DNA of 64,000 nt from an uncultured Flavobacteriales bacterium (GCA_943788775.1 CALSRO010000003.1:310001-374000), one strand, 5' to 3'. Counted from the stretch's first letter, positions 27,413 to 37,416 are shown. The notes: a model not told the origin generated them from the sequence alone. Numbers and translations are program-made.

Positions 27413-27446
27413 TTGAGAAAATGTTTTAAATAGATTACGTCCTTTG
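27413..27446 (+). promoter_or_regulatory. Putative promoter of lplA
   Basis: TTG at 27413-27415, 23-nt spacer, GTCCTTTG at 27439-27446, then 5 nt to the ATG at 27452. Same short-leader layout as smpB and mazG. Confidence 0.4.
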
Positions 27447-27451
27447 CAGCT

Positions 27452-28360
27452 ATGCTAATATTAGCTAACTCATTAAACTCTCCAGAGGAAAACCTTTCTT
27501 TCGAAGAATACTATTTCAATGTTTTTGAAGAAGATACACTTCGAATTTGGAGAAATCCAGCGTCTGTAATTATTGGAAAGCATCAAAACGCCTTCTCTGA
27601 AGCAAACCTCAATTTTTGTCATCAGAATCAAATCCCAATAGTTAGAAGAATTAGTGGTGGCGGTACAGTCTTTCATGATCTTGGTAATATCAATTTTAGC
27701 TTTTTCCGATTTGTAGAGAAGGGTAATCAAATCAATTATTCCGAAAACCTTCAAATGGTTTCTGATGTATTGCGCAGTATGGGGTTTAGGGTACACCAAA
27801 GTCAAAGGCACGATTTGTTCATTGGGGAAACTAAAATCTCAGGCAATGCTCAACACGTAAGTAAGGGAAGAGCGTTGCACCATGGGACCATATTATATGA
27901 CTCAGACATGCAGCTACTGAGTAATTCTATAAAAAGACAATATGGACATTTTGAGGATAAATCAGTAAAATCAGTTCGCAGCAAAGTATCAAACCTTAAA
28001 CACTTTATTGACTTTGGAACCTCGTCAGAGTTTTATGAATGTTTAGTTCAAACATTTATAGACCAATTTACATTGCAGACAGCAACATTTACACAAAATG
28101 AGGTAAACCAAAAATATTACACATCTGCTTGGAATTTTGGTTACGGTCCGAAATTTACGCTAACCTGCGAAGAAAATAACCACTATTTAATACTTCAAAT
28201 TGACCGAGGTGGTCGAATCAATAAAGTCGAATCCAACCATGAGGATTGGTTAGTGATTTTTGAAGAAATCGAAAAGTTTGATTTCGAATTGATCTCAAAA
28301 CGCTTGAATTCAATTAATACAATAGCCAGTAATGCATTGCAAAAACAATTATTCTCCTAA
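27452..28360 (+). CDS. lplA: Lipoate--protein ligase A
   Basis: A 302-residue enzyme that activates free lipoate with ATP and attaches it to a Lys of lipoyl domains in 2-oxoacid dehydrogenases and GcvH. Hallmarks: NPASVIIGKHQNAFSEAN, the lipoyl-AMP loop VRRISGGGTVFHDLGNINFS and the catalytic-Lys segment GETKISGNAQHVSKGRALHHG. The C-terminal accessory domain (WNFGYGPKFTL) is present. Complete. Confidence 0.95.
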   Translation: MLILANSLNSPEENLSFEEYYFNVFEEDTLRIWRNPASVIIGKHQNAFSEANLNFCHQNQIPIVRRISGGGTVFHDLGNINFSFFRFVEKGNQINYSENLQMVSDVLRSMGFRVHQSQRHDLFIGETKISGNAQHVSKGRALHHGTILYDSDMQLLSNSIKRQYGHFEDKSVKSVRSKVSNLKHFIDFGTSSEFYECLVQTFIDQFTLQTATFTQNEVNQKYYTSAWNFGYGPKFTLTCEENNHYLILQIDRGGRINKVESNHEDWLVIFEEIEKFDFELISKRLNSINTIASNALQKQLFS

Positions 28361-28414
28361 AGAGGAATGTGATTTGAGTAACCAAGATTTTGAGTAAAAT
28401 CCCTTGTGTCTATG

Positions 28415-29281
28415 CTAAGACTTGATCCGGTAGGCAAGTGTCACCATACCAAAGAAATAATTCTTCCTACCGCTATTACTAGCGAGCGAAGAAATGGGTG
28501 CTTTTTCTTTGCCCAACGACACGTATTCACCTGAAAACTTCGTGTCATCATATTCCGATGTACGTGCATATGGATTTGAATCGATATAGTACACCGAACT
28601 CACATTGTCAATGTAATCAGTAAGACCAATTCGATAACCTGCTTCCACCCCAACTCTCCAATTCTTCGCAACAACTAATCGCAAGTTCGTTCCGATCGGA
28701 AAATGTACATGTGTGCGCTTATAGTCTTTGGACGATGTATATCCCGCAGTTGGGTTGTATTGCTTCAACACCATTCTGTTGCCATACAACTCAGCATATG
28801 GTCTCATGTAATCGAGTGCAACTCCACCAAAAAAGCTCACACCAAATTTGGGACCTCTTGACATTCCACCCCTTGATCTACGGACTTTTCCCTTTCGCGA
28901 CCCCATGTGAGTTTCATCAAAGATGTGATACTCTGCCATAACGGCAAACTCAGATAGAGTCATTTCGTAGTCAAGTCTTGCATTTAATCTTGAAGGGTCA
29001 ACATCCTCTTTATCGTTTTTTCTATAGTAAGCATGAGTGAAGGAACCCCTCACAGCGAAGTGTTTGGCAAAATAATAACGATAAGATGCATTCATTGTAG
29101 GTCGTTGAAGCATAAATCTAGTTCCGATCTTATCGTCTTCCCCAATGCTTGCAAGAAATGTATTGAAGCCGTATCCTAAACTTGCCTCATGACGATCTTT
29201 TTGCCAAGATTGATTGCCACGCTGGGCAAAAATGCTTGTCGAAACAAACACTAAGAATACGCATATGGAGATTAACCTCAT
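28415..29281 (-). CDS. Outer-membrane beta-barrel protein
   Basis: A 288-residue protein with a signal peptide (SICVFLVFVSTSIFAQ). The mature part is rich in alternating strands typical of porin-like barrels: EASLGYGFNTFLASIG, RYYFAKHFAVRGSFTHAYYR, NARLDYEMTLSEFAVMAEYH, and a terminal strand (YFFGMVTLAYRIKS). A basic periplasmic or surface loop, SRKGKVRRSRGGMSRGP, is unusual. Function unknown. It is monocistronic, with its own spacing on both sides. Confidence 0.75.
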   Translation of the reverse strand: MRLISICVFLVFVSTSIFAQRGNQSWQKDRHEASLGYGFNTFLASIGEDDKIGTRFMLQRPTMNASYRYYFAKHFAVRGSFTHAYYRKNDKEDVDPSRLNARLDYEMTLSEFAVMAEYHIFDETHMGSRKGKVRRSRGGMSRGPKFGVSFFGGVALDYMRPYAELYGNRMVLKQYNPTAGYTSSKDYKRTHVHFPIGTNLRLVVAKNWRVGVEAGYRIGLTDYIDNVSSVYYIDSNPYARTSEYDDTKFSGEYVSLGKEKAPISSLASNSGRKNYFFGMVTLAYRIKS

Positions 29282-29353
29282 CTACTCAAATCCATTAGAG
29301 TTTACAAATGTAACCTTTTAATAATTTGTTCCACGCATGGTTTTTGATTCGAG

Positions 29354-29361
29354 TAAATTTG
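29354..29361 (+). promoter_or_regulatory. Putative -7 promoter box of histidine-kinase gene
   Basis: TAAATTTG, an exact TANNTTTG match, 14 nt before the TTG start at 29376. The nearest TTG in a -33-like place is 25 nt upstream. Confidence 0.4.
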
Positions 29362-29375
29362 ACAAAATTTCTTAG

Positions 29376-32334
29376 TTGAGAGTACTTCTTACCCTAATTC
29401 TTATGTCTTATGGAATGCTGATGGCACAGCGTCAGCACTTTATATCATATTCTGTAAAAAATGGATTAGCTCAATCTCAAGTTAGGGATATTATTCAATC
29501 TAAAAACGGCTACTTGTGGATTGCTACAATCGGTGGGGTGAGCAGATTTGATGGCAAAAACTTCACAAACTATAATAAATCTAATGGCCTCCTTAACAAT
29601 GTGATCACAGCCATAGACGAAACTGAAAAAGGTGAAATTTTAATTGCTTGTCAAGGTGGAATGGTAATTATTGAAGGGACAAAAGTCACTCGCTTTCCCT
29701 TCACTTCCAATTTTGAAAAAACCATCGTTTTTGATATTGCAGAAATTGATAATGAAATCTACCTATCTACCAATGGATCTGGACTATTAAAATGGAATTA
29801 TGGGGAAATTCAACAGATTAAATTCGATTCACCAAATGAAAACTTCATAAGGACCTTGCAAAATATTGATGGCAAATTAGCTATGGGATCTAAGTCAGGA
29901 TTATCGATCTATGACGGGAAACAAAACACCACTCTAATTAAAGGGATTTCGGTTAATAAAATCGCATATGATGGTCAGCAGTGGTGGATTGCTACAACAA
30001 AACATGGTGCGATACGTATTGAACAAGGCGACACTACCTTTCTAACTCAGATAGATGGAATCACCAGTTTATATCAAAAGGATGTGACTATCGATAAAAA
30101 CGGAAATCCTTGGTTAATCTCGAAAAATGGCATCGTTTGTTATGACAACAAATCAGGTGTATTTAATCCCATTAGATCTACGACTCCGCACTATACCGAA
30201 AACCTCAAAGTAATATTCTGCGACAGAGATGGTAATATGTGGGTAGGCACTTCTGGATATGGAATACTTAAATATACCGGTCCGAATACCTTAACATACA
30301 CGCTAGAAGACGGCCTATCCTCTGATCAAATCATGAGCTTTGCAGAAACATCAAATGGCACCTTATGGATGGCAACATACGGTGATGGTGTGATGTACTT
30401 AGACCAAGGAGAGTTTGGTGTACTGAATTATGAAGATGGACTGCGTAATAATACGGTCTGGTCCATTGAAAGTGTGCAAGATGAAGTCTGGATTGGAACA
30501 TCGGATGGCATTAATATATTTTCCAACGGCAAATTGAGAGAATTCAAGTTCAATGATAGTTTGCCATTTGTTCGAGTTTCAAGCATTTTTTATGACAGTG
30601 AGGCCAGCGTTTGGATAGGAACTCGAGATGGACTTATCCGGTTCAAAAATGGAGAATTGACCACTCCGCTTGAATTAAAGCAAGCCAAACTCGGTGAAGT
30701 CAAATCGTTTTGTCAAATTAGAGATCAGATTTGGATTTCGAGCAACAAGGGTGCATTCTCATTCAACCTTAAAAGCAAGGAGATTGAAATTCTCAATGAA
30801 GAAGCCGGATTGGGTGAAAACTATGTGAGTACGTTATGTTCAGACCCATTAAATAATCTCTGGTTAGGAACAGATGATGGAATATATCATTATGAAACTA
30901 AAACTGGAGAATTAAGGCACTACCACATCAATTCTCAGCCAAGCTCGAACATTGTCACATTTGTATCGCACGATTCAACCAATTCTCTTTGGGTTGGAAC
31001 TGACAATGGCCTTTTCAGCATCAATACGACTATTTTATCGAACAACGACAGTTTGCTAATTCGCTCATATAATGAACATGATGGCATTATAAGTCAAGAA
31101 TGCAATCAGAATGCTGCATTTTGTGATCGAAATGGTAATTTATGGTTTGGCATAAATGGTGCATTGGTAAATGTCGTTTCCACATTAAACCCAAGCAACA
31201 ATAAATCTGAATACGGATCGGTGTTAAAAGAACTGCAAGTTAATTTTGAAACTATTGATCCCCAAGAATATTGGGATTCCGATATAGATAAACCAGCCTT
31301 TCCTTATAGGAATAATCGCTTTACTTTTAAATATGCAGCGATTCAATTTAGTAATCCAGAAAAAGTAAAATACAGCTATCGACTTATTGGATCTGATGAA
31401 GAATGGTCGCCAGAAATCGCTGAAAACTCTGTAACCTACGCGAACCTTTCGCCTGGAAATTATGAGTTTGAAATTAGAAGCAAGTTGGAAAATGAGCCTT
31501 GGGGAAGCTCTTATACTTTATTATCCTTTAAAATTTTACCGCCCTTCTATCTTACTTGGTGGTTTCTGCTTGTAGTTATGTCATTTCTATTTCTGACCGG
31601 TTATTTGATTAATCGGGTTATTTCGAATCAAAGGCTTCGGAAGCGTGAATTAATTGATATTCAAAATCGAGCTCGAATTCTAGGGTTAGAACAAGAAAAC
31701 CTGAACGCACATATGAACAGGCACTTCATTTTTAATGCGTTAAATTCAATTCAATACTATATCAACACACAGGAAAAAAAGCTCGCAAATACCTACCTCA
31801 CAAAATTCGCAGCATTGGTCAGAAAAAACCTAGATAGCGCGCAAGCTGAAGCAATTAGTCTCCAAGAAGAAATCGAACGATTAAAACTATATCTGCATTT
31901 GGAACAAATGAGATTTAAAGATCGTTTTGAATATTTTATCCTTCTTGATAAAAGTATTGATGCCGACCAGATATTCGTGCCATCAATGATTCTTCAACCC
32001 TTCATTGAGAATAGCATAATGCACGGAAATATTACCATCTGAAATCCTCGGAAGGATCGATGTGAATATTGAATTAAAAAACAAGGAGATTGTGTTGGAA
32101 ATTCTAGACAATGGCGTAGGTATAGAGACAAGCATAAGACAGAAAACAGGTAAATCACTCCACGTATCTAATGGCATGAAAATAACTCGACAACGTTTAG
32201 AAGTACTAAAGGATATGACCGGAAAAAACTATGAAATTCTTGGGCCTGACGAAATAACAAATGCCTCGATGGAGGTTTTAGGTACGAAAGTTACTATAAA
32301 GCTACCCATTACATTTAATAAAAACCTTTACTAA
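29376..32334 (+). CDS. Two-component regulator propeller sensor histidine kinase (one frameshift)
   Basis: Two frames (29376-32042 and the frame ending 32334) form one ~985-residue protein when the extra A at 32027-32029 is ignored. Start is TTG 29376 with a signal peptide. The order is: Reg_prop beta-propeller repeats (~20-640; e.g. VWIGTRDGLIRFKNGEL), Y_Y_Y domain (~665-735), a membrane helix (~726-748), a LytS/YehU-type His kinase domain with the phosphoacceptor His783 in MNRHFIFNALNSIQ, and an HATPase whose N-box FIENSIMHG sits at the break. The G1 box is ILDNGVGIE. NRH replaces the usual NPH. No LytTR regulator is adjacent. Likely role: sensing an envelope or nutrient signal. Confidence 0.9.
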
Positions 32335-32338
32335 AGTC

Positions 32339-32367
32339 TTGCATTTCAATTATTAAACCTATATTTG
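32339..32367 (+). promoter_or_regulatory. Putative promoter of small lipoprotein gene
   Basis: TTG at 32339-32341, 18-nt spacer, TATATTTG at 32360-32367 (exact TANNTTTG), 14 nt before the ATG at 32382. This is the best full Bacteroidota-type promoter I found in the window. Confidence 0.55.
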
Positions 32368-32381
32368 TAATCACTGCAATT

Positions 32382-32679
32382 ATGAAAAAAGCTCTCACAC
32401 CAGTATTCGCATTAATAGTTGGCTTCTCATCATGTCAAAAAGATGAGTTTACTGAGTTAGTTAAATCGAATTCTGAAACCGAGACATTGCAAATCACATC
32501 CGATGGTGAAATAATCGAAACTGAAGTTTCAAATACTCCACAAAGAGATTTCGTTGAAGAATCAAGAGGTCGCTAATGAAATTGACCTTTGGGAGAAGGA
32601 AGATGCTCAAATCAGCATTAAAGAAGTTTCCGATGGTGATGATGAGGCGGACGATGGTGATGATTCTAAGACTGACTAG
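32382..32679 (+). CDS. Small acidic lipoprotein (one frameshift)
   Basis: A lipoprotein signal (TPVFALIVGFSSC, Cys18) opens a frame that stops at 32576. Ignoring one A at 32564-32565 lets it continue to the TAG at 32677-32679, giving a 98-residue product. The tail is strikingly acidic: EIDLWEKEDAQISIK then SDGDDEADDGDDSKTD. The continuation keeps the Glu/Asp character and leads straight to a good terminator, which supports the longer reading. Function unknown; calcium binding by the Asp-rich tail is only a guess. Confidence 0.6.
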
Positions 32680-32703
32680 TCATCCTCTTTCTCAAAACAT
32701 TCC

Positions 32704-32732
32704 AAGCTTCTAACAAGAGGCTTTTTTTTTTT
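32704..32732 (+). terminator. Rho-independent terminator
   Basis: An 8-bp stem (AAGCTTCT / AGAGGCTT, one G-T pair) with an AACA loop, followed by a run of ten or more T. It ends the small lipoprotein transcript, and its T run reaches the stop codon of the convergent gene. Confidence 0.8.
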
Positions 32733-34697
32733 AGTTTGTTTCGTGTTCCCAAAACCTCTGATTGGTGGGACGTTCATCTATAAAGAAGAAAACACCACCC
32801 CAATCGTGAACCACCTTCTTATATACATTCACAAAATCACCTCGATTTATATAGACATAAGTGATAGTGCTAGTGCCAGCCTTTTCTGTTTCTACTGTTT
32901 TTCGCTCAGGATACTTTTCCATTAATCGTTTCTGCTGAACATCCTCCATCATTTTAACATCCTGGGCTTCAACTTGCTTTAGGACACTGTCGTACTTATC
33001 AGCTTCGGTCATTTGCGCACCAGGAGAGGACATAGCGGCCTTCCCAACCCTTGGTTCAGAAACAATGACTGCTCCGCCTGGAGCGATATAAGCTGGCTTT
33101 TCATCTGATTCTAAAACAGCCTTTGCACTACCAGATTCACGCGGTTTTGATTCAATCTCTGGAGACAAATCTATTTTTTGGCTTGGTTTCCTGCTTAATT
33201 GCCTCTTCATCGATTAAGGCTGCTAATTGATCGCTTTCACGGGCACCGTTGGAGATCGCCTGAGCAGCTTCTTTGGCCCGCACTCTTTCCTCTTCTTGTT
33301 TATCAAGTAAAGTATCAATTTTTGCAATTTTTTCTTGGATATCATCTCCTGCTCCTAACCGGATCGCCTTATTATATTCATCTCTCGCACCTTCCAATTT
33401 CCCTGCTTTAAAAAGAGCATCTCCATTACTAATCGCCTCAGTCAACGTTTTTTCAATTTCAGCTGCCTCCAAAGCCTCCTTTTCACTTAGATTTTCCTCT
33501 TGTTTTTTAGCTTCCTCGGCTTTTTTCTTTTCAGCCAGCAATCTTTCGGCATCTGCCTTTGCCATTGCTTCTTCCTCAGCTTTTTTCTCAGCTTCTTTAG
33601 CCGCTGCCTTTGCTTCCTCCTCAGCTTTAGCTTGAGCAGCAGCATTTTTCTCCGCTGATTCGCTCGCCTTTGCTTCTGCTAACGCTTTTTCTTCTGCCTC
33701 CTTGGCCGCTTTAGCCGCAGCTTTGGCTTCTTCTTCAGCTTTTGCTTGAGCTTCTGCTGCTGCCTTTGCTTCTGCAGCTGCCTTTTCTTCTGCAGCTGCC
33801 TTTTCTTCCGCTTCCTTAGCGGCTTTTGCTGCAGCTTTCGCTTCCTCTTCAGCTTTGGCTTGAGCCTCTGCTGCTGCTTTTTCTTCTGCCTCTGCTGCTT
33901 GCCTCTGCGCTGCTTTCTCCGCCCGCTGCTTTGCCCGCTTTTTCTTCTTCGGCCTTGGCTTGTGCCTCTGCTGCTGCTTTTTCTTCTGCTTCTATTTTTT
34001 TCCTTTCTAACTCCTTTTTAGCATCAACAAGCTTTTGTTTGATTTCAGGAGAGTCTTTTAGTTCAACGGCCTCCTCTAATTTCTTAATCGCATCTTCCGG
34101 ATCTCCTGAACTCAGACTTTTTTGGGCAGCAGCCGTCAAATTATCAACCTTTTTATTCAGGTCAGCGTTTTTCTTTTCTTCCTCTGCAATTCGCTTTGCT
34201 TTTTCCTCTTTCTGCACCTCAACCTCCTCTATCACTTCCTCCATTTTAGCCTGAATAGACTGTGTGTAGTCTGTATCATAGTCAAACTCGTCAATGACAT
34301 CACTAAAAGAAATTTTCCCAACAGGCTGATTGAACATGACTGTGTTCACCTCATCAAATTGTTCAAAAATTTCGATTGTAAAATCGAATGGAACAAACCC
34401 ATATTCTATACGATCTTCTGGAACATGTGTATCGAACCTCAATCTTTTCGTCACAAAACCCTCCTTAACGAAGGAAATGATATAGATTGCTTGGTAATCT
34501 AGGCCGATTTCAAATCTTGAATCTCCTGCCAAGGTTTTGACCTTTCTTCCATCCTTTTCTAAAATAATCTGCGCTCCGTTATTCGAACCTCCATCTATTT
34601 TAAATCGTCCAGTTATCACAAACTCGCTTGATTGTGCGAAACCAAAGAGGCTTACCAAGACAAACACAGATGTAATAATCAATCTATACCAACTCAT
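32731..34697 (-). CDS. Secreted Ala/Lys/Glu-rich repeat protein (two frameshifts)
   Basis: Three overlapping minus-strand frames join into one ~654-residue protein when one extra base is ignored at each of 33939-33943 and 33174-33179. Start ATG 34697 has a signal peptide (IITSVFVLVSLFGFAQ). Residues ~20-150 form a beta domain (TGRFKIDGG, FDFTIEIFEQFDEVN). Next comes a TPR-like helix pair (SLSSGDPEDAIKKLEEAV), then a long helix or coiled coil of AEEEAKAAAKAAKEAEEKA-type repeats, a second copy of the TPR-like pair (ALFKAGKLEGARDEYNKAI) and a C-terminal tail (TYVYINRGDFVNVYKKV). The repeat region resembles TolA-like periplasm-spanning helices. A role bridging the envelope is inference. Confidence 0.75.
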
Positions 34698-34843
34698 AGT
34701 GTTGATAGATTCAAGCGAAAAAAACGTAAGCTTTCTTTGAGTATGATAATTTTGGATCAAATCTTGCACTACGAAGCACATTTATTACGGCTCTTGTAAA
34801 AAATAGTTGAGTCTTCAAATGTATCACTTCAAATAATGAACCA

Positions 34844-35305
34844 ATGATGAAACAGATATTGATATTAACCACCACACTGTTATTTTCGACAATAATCGGC
34901 ATCTCACAGACATATGATAAGGAATATACTGTAGAATACATAAACGCCAAGACCTCCGAGGTCTGTAAAATATTTCAAGAAAAAAAGAATATTAGAATTG
35001 AATTCTATTCAAATGGCCAACCAGTTCGTATTGACTACATTTTTCCGGGTACAATCGATATTGAAAAAGGAATATATTACTCTGAAGATGAGCAAGCGAT
35101 AGTTTTTTCCTGTTATGAAAAGGCAGGAAAACAAATTGAACGAGAAATTCTAAAACATGGTAGTAAGCTTCTTTATGACCGCTCAAATCTAAAAGTTGAC
35201 TGTTCTGAAGGCGAATGCGAAGCTCTCGTGACCGCATCTAAACATTTAATTCAGCTTTATGTCGAAAAGGGTTACGAAAGAACGAAGCCGTTTGAAGAAA
35301 ATTGA
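34844..35305 (+). CDS. Hypothetical secreted protein
   Basis: A 153-residue protein with a signal peptide (ILILTTTLLFSTIIGISQ). The mature part (VEYINAKTSEVCKIFQEK, FSCYEKAGKQIEREILK, LKVDCSEGECEALVTASKH) holds four Cys that could form disulfides in the periplasm. I recognise no family. It lies 17 nt before a TPR gene and may be co-transcribed with it. Confidence 0.62.
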   Translation: MMKQILILTTTLLFSTIIGISQTYDKEYTVEYINAKTSEVCKIFQEKKNIRIEFYSNGQPVRIDYIFPGTIDIEKGIYYSEDEQAIVFSCYEKAGKQIEREILKHGSKLLYDRSNLKVDCSEGECEALVTASKHLIQLYVEKGYERTKPFEEN

Positions 35306-35322
35306 ATTAATTTGAAGCCTTA

Positions 35323-35835
35323 ATGAAACGACTGCAAACAATTCTTATTTCACTCTTTTTCATCTTCTCGTGCGGTGTATACTTTGCTCAGGATGCGAAG
35401 GACTTGGTTCGACAGGGTAAACGAGCTCAAAACATGGGCAACACGGAAGAGGCTATTGAAATCTATAATCAAGCAATAGATCTAGAACCTGATTTTACTG
35501 ATGCATATACCGCTCGAGCTTATTCCTTTGGATTTAGAGGGGATCATGATCTTGCCATACAGGATTACACCAAAGTAATTGAACTTGATCCCAACAATGC
35601 TGATGTTTATATAAGTCGAGGAAGTGGTTATAATGATATGCACAAATTTAATCTTGCACTTTCTGATTTTAACAAGGCAATTGAACTAGATCCAACCAAC
35701 GCGCGAGCTTACAACAACCGAGGATTTACCAAGAAAGGTTTAGGAGATAAAGATGGGGCTTGTAAAGACTGGAAAAAATCCAAAAAACTTGGCAATGGAG
35801 AAGCGAAAATTATTCTAATCAATAATCAATGTTAG
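35323..35835 (+). CDS. Secreted tetratricopeptide-repeat protein
   Basis: A 170-residue protein with a signal peptide (LISLFFIFSCGVYFAQ). A Cys in that segment leaves lipidation possible. Three to four TPR motifs follow: AQNMGNTEEAIEIYNQAIDL, AYSFGFRGDHDLAIQDYTKV, GSGYNDMHKFNLALSDFNKA and RGFTKKGLGDKDGACKDWKK. The last matches the TPR ending GDKxGACxDWxKA common in Bacteroidota. TPRs mediate protein contacts; the partner is unknown. Its end overlaps the next gene's possible first ATG by a few bases. Confidence 0.85.
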   Translation: MKRLQTILISLFFIFSCGVYFAQDAKDLVRQGKRAQNMGNTEEAIEIYNQAIDLEPDFTDAYTARAYSFGFRGDHDLAIQDYTKVIELDPNNADVYISRGSGYNDMHKFNLALSDFNKAIELDPTNARAYNNRGFTKKGLGDKDGACKDWKKSKKLGNGEAKIILINNQC

Positions 35836-35840
35836 TAACA

Positions 35841-36275
35841 ATGAAAAATAGACTTTGGGTCTTGTCAATCACATTATTAGTTGGCTCTGCCTTGATATCG
35901 CTATCGTTTAAATCTAACGATAATGAATCGTCCAACCATTTAATTGAAATGGGTGAAGGATCTGAAACCGAATGGACAGATTGTGTAACAAAAGGTTCTA
36001 GTGAATGGGGAGGCAGCTGTTTAAATTATGGTTTCTCAGAAGACAAGTATACTGTGCATTTAGTGAACACCTGCAGTGATGACGTTGATCTAATGTCATG
36101 CGTTCAGCGAACCAATAACCAATGGTCATGTTTCTACAGAATGGACATGCACAAAAGTGACACCTTGCACGCATATGCTTGTCAGGGAAATGGTAAGTAT
36201 TTAAAATGGGTACGTAAAGCCGGTGACATAAAAACCAAATTTCCGACCAGAAAAGAAGTGAACGACCAATACTAA
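35841..36275 (+). CDS. Hypothetical secreted cysteine-containing protein
   Basis: About 144 residues from ATG 35841; an ATG at 35829 overlapping the TPR gene is the alternative. An N-terminal hydrophobic segment (WVLSITLLVGSALISLSF) is a signal peptide or anchor. The mature part has six Cys spaced through ~100 residues (WTDCVTKGSSEWGGSC, NTCSDDVDLMSCVQR, WSCFYRMD, AYACQGNG), suggesting disulfides. Family not recognised. Converges with the TRL-like gene. Confidence 0.62.
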   Translation: MKNRLWVLSITLLVGSALISLSFKSNDNESSNHLIEMGEGSETEWTDCVTKGSSEWGGSCLNYGFSEDKYTVHLVNTCSDDVDLMSCVQRTNNQWSCFYRMDMHKSDTLHAYACQGNGKYLKWVRKAGDIKTKFPTRKEVNDQY

Positions 36276-36276
36276 G

Positions 36277-36546
36277 TCATTCACCAGTCACTATACATTC
36301 ATGTTTCTTTATAATTCCTAAGTAGTTTTTAGTTCTGTAATCTACAGTGCTAATTTTAGTTATCCCCCCATTTTTAGCGGCAGTATTAATACTAGCATCT
36401 ACATCCATACAAATATTCAACACGCAGGTGCCAGATGATTTTCCAACCTTGCTTCCAATTGGATTCGAAGTTGCACTTATTGGTAACGTTACTGTGCAAG
36501 ACGCGAACGCCAAAGCGATCCAAATGATTCGTACGAAAAGTTTCAT
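36277..36546 (-). CDS. TRL-like family protein
   Basis: An 89-residue secreted protein or lipoprotein (signal IIWIALAFASC, Cys17). The mature part carries features of the TRL-like family: SNPIGSKVGKSSGTC, then AAKNGGITKISTVDYRTKNY. These are small proteins of unknown role, first noted near tRNA-Leu genes in spirochaetes. Full length. Confidence 0.72.
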   Translation of the reverse strand: MKLFVRIIWIALAFASCTVTLPISATSNPIGSKVGKSSGTCVLNICMDVDASINTAAKNGGITKISTVDYRTKNYLGIIKKHECIVTGE

Positions 36547-36921
36547 AGTTTTTTCTTTAAACGATATTAACTAAAAAAGCCCCATCCTGAAAAATGGGGC
36601 TTTGATTCTTTCAGCCTGATAGTGCCTCTAATTAAGACTTAGAGTTGAAAATTTGATTCGACCATCCGATGTGTCTTTAGACAATAATTCGGTCCGCTCT
36701 CAGCAAATCTATCGTTGCTCTGATGTATACTAAGTTAAGTTACCAGACGAAAAGTTTTTGTTTATTTCCGTTTCGACTAAACTAAGATGATTTTATCCAT
36801 CGATTCTTGCTCCGGTGTTGCTATCCACAGAAGAATTGAAATTTGTTCAGAACAAGGTCTTTTTTCAATTTATTATTTGCCGGATACAAAACAACCTGCT
36901 TTATGTACAATCAATTATATT
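36547..36921. other. Longest intergenic gap, possible minus-strand small RNA
   Basis: The window's only gap over 300 bases. It holds a clear minus-strand terminator at 36576-36603 and no ORF I believe. Because the terminator lies more than 300 nt after the DUF1883 stop and just before the TRL-like gene, it may end either a long DUF1883 trailer or a separate small RNA. I saw no tRNA-like or riboswitch-like fold by eye. Confidence 0.3.
36576..36603 (-). terminator. Rho-independent terminator (minus strand)
   Basis: A 10-bp stem AAAGCCCCAT/ATGGGGCTTT with an 8-nt loop. On the minus strand it is followed by a run of T, so it works in that direction, upstream of the TRL-like gene. Confidence 0.75.
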
Positions 36922-37305
36922 TTATTCAGATTGTGGATTCTCGGCCCCTCCTTCATTAACTTCTTCAAGGTTCTCGTCCTGCTTTTGATTCTTCTTTTTC
37001 TTTTTCTTGGATTTTTTCTCCGATTCAATTGCTTTTGGAACTGCAGCTTCTTTACTCACATTAACTTTAATATCGAGCGGGTTTGCATAAGTTCCCTTCT
37101 CTACTACTATCACCCATGTTCCTGATTTAGGAACACTGAATTCGTACTCCCCGTCCTTTTGACCTCCAAAATATGTATATGTCATATTTTCACGATACTT
37201 ATTAAACTGTCTTTCAGGCATAATAAGAACGCGAGTAGGCATTGAAATTTTCACCTTGATTTTTTCTCCGGTGAAGGCTTTTAGTTTTCCGTGTAAGAAT
37301 CTCAT
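36922..37305 (-). CDS. DUF1883 domain protein with lysine-rich tail
   Basis: A 127-residue protein. Residues 1-85 match DUF1883: a MRFLHGKL start, VLIMPERQFNKYRENMTYTY, FGGQKDGEYEFSVPKSGTWV and a final strand LDIKVNVS. The last ~40 residues are a low-complexity charged tail (SEKKSKKKKKKNQKQDE then an acidic stretch). DUF1883 is a small beta-sandwich of unknown function, predicted here to be cytoplasmic because no signal is seen. Divergent from ispH. Confidence 0.82.
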   Translation of the reverse strand: MRFLHGKLKAFTGEKIKVKISMPTRVLIMPERQFNKYRENMTYTYFGGQKDGEYEFSVPKSGTWVIVVEKGTYANPLDIKVNVSKEAAVPKAIESEKKSKKKKKKNQKQDENLEEVNEGGAENPQSE

Positions 37306-37379
37306 TCGATTAGATTTAGATGCTCAAATTAATTCATTTTTCATTATCAAAGAAAAAGTAAAACTTAGTATCGCAAAGT

Positions 37380-37409
37380 TTGTTAGTGTCAGGAAATTTA
37401 TGTCCTTTG
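37380..37409 (+). promoter_or_regulatory. Putative promoter of ispH
   Basis: TTG at 37380-37382, 19-nt spacer, GTCCTTTG at 37402-37409, 7 nt before the ATG at 37417. Spacing is within the expected 17-23 nt. Confidence 0.42.
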
Positions 37410-37416
37410 AATACAC

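Noticed and set aside
32027..32029. Programmed ribosomal frameshift in the histidine kinase
   Set aside because: Site is a plain AAA in GGAAAT with no stem or stop-codon context, and the same type of break occurs in unrelated genes nearby.
33273..34254. Several plus-strand Ser/Ala/Leu/Phe-rich open frames
   Set aside because: They are antisense shadows of the Ala/Lys/Glu repeat gene, produced by its low-complexity codons.
36787..37125. A 112-codon plus-strand open frame
   Set aside because: It overlaps the DUF1883 gene antisense; its Leu/Phe-rich end is just the complement of the Lys/Glu-rich tail, and no family is recognisable.
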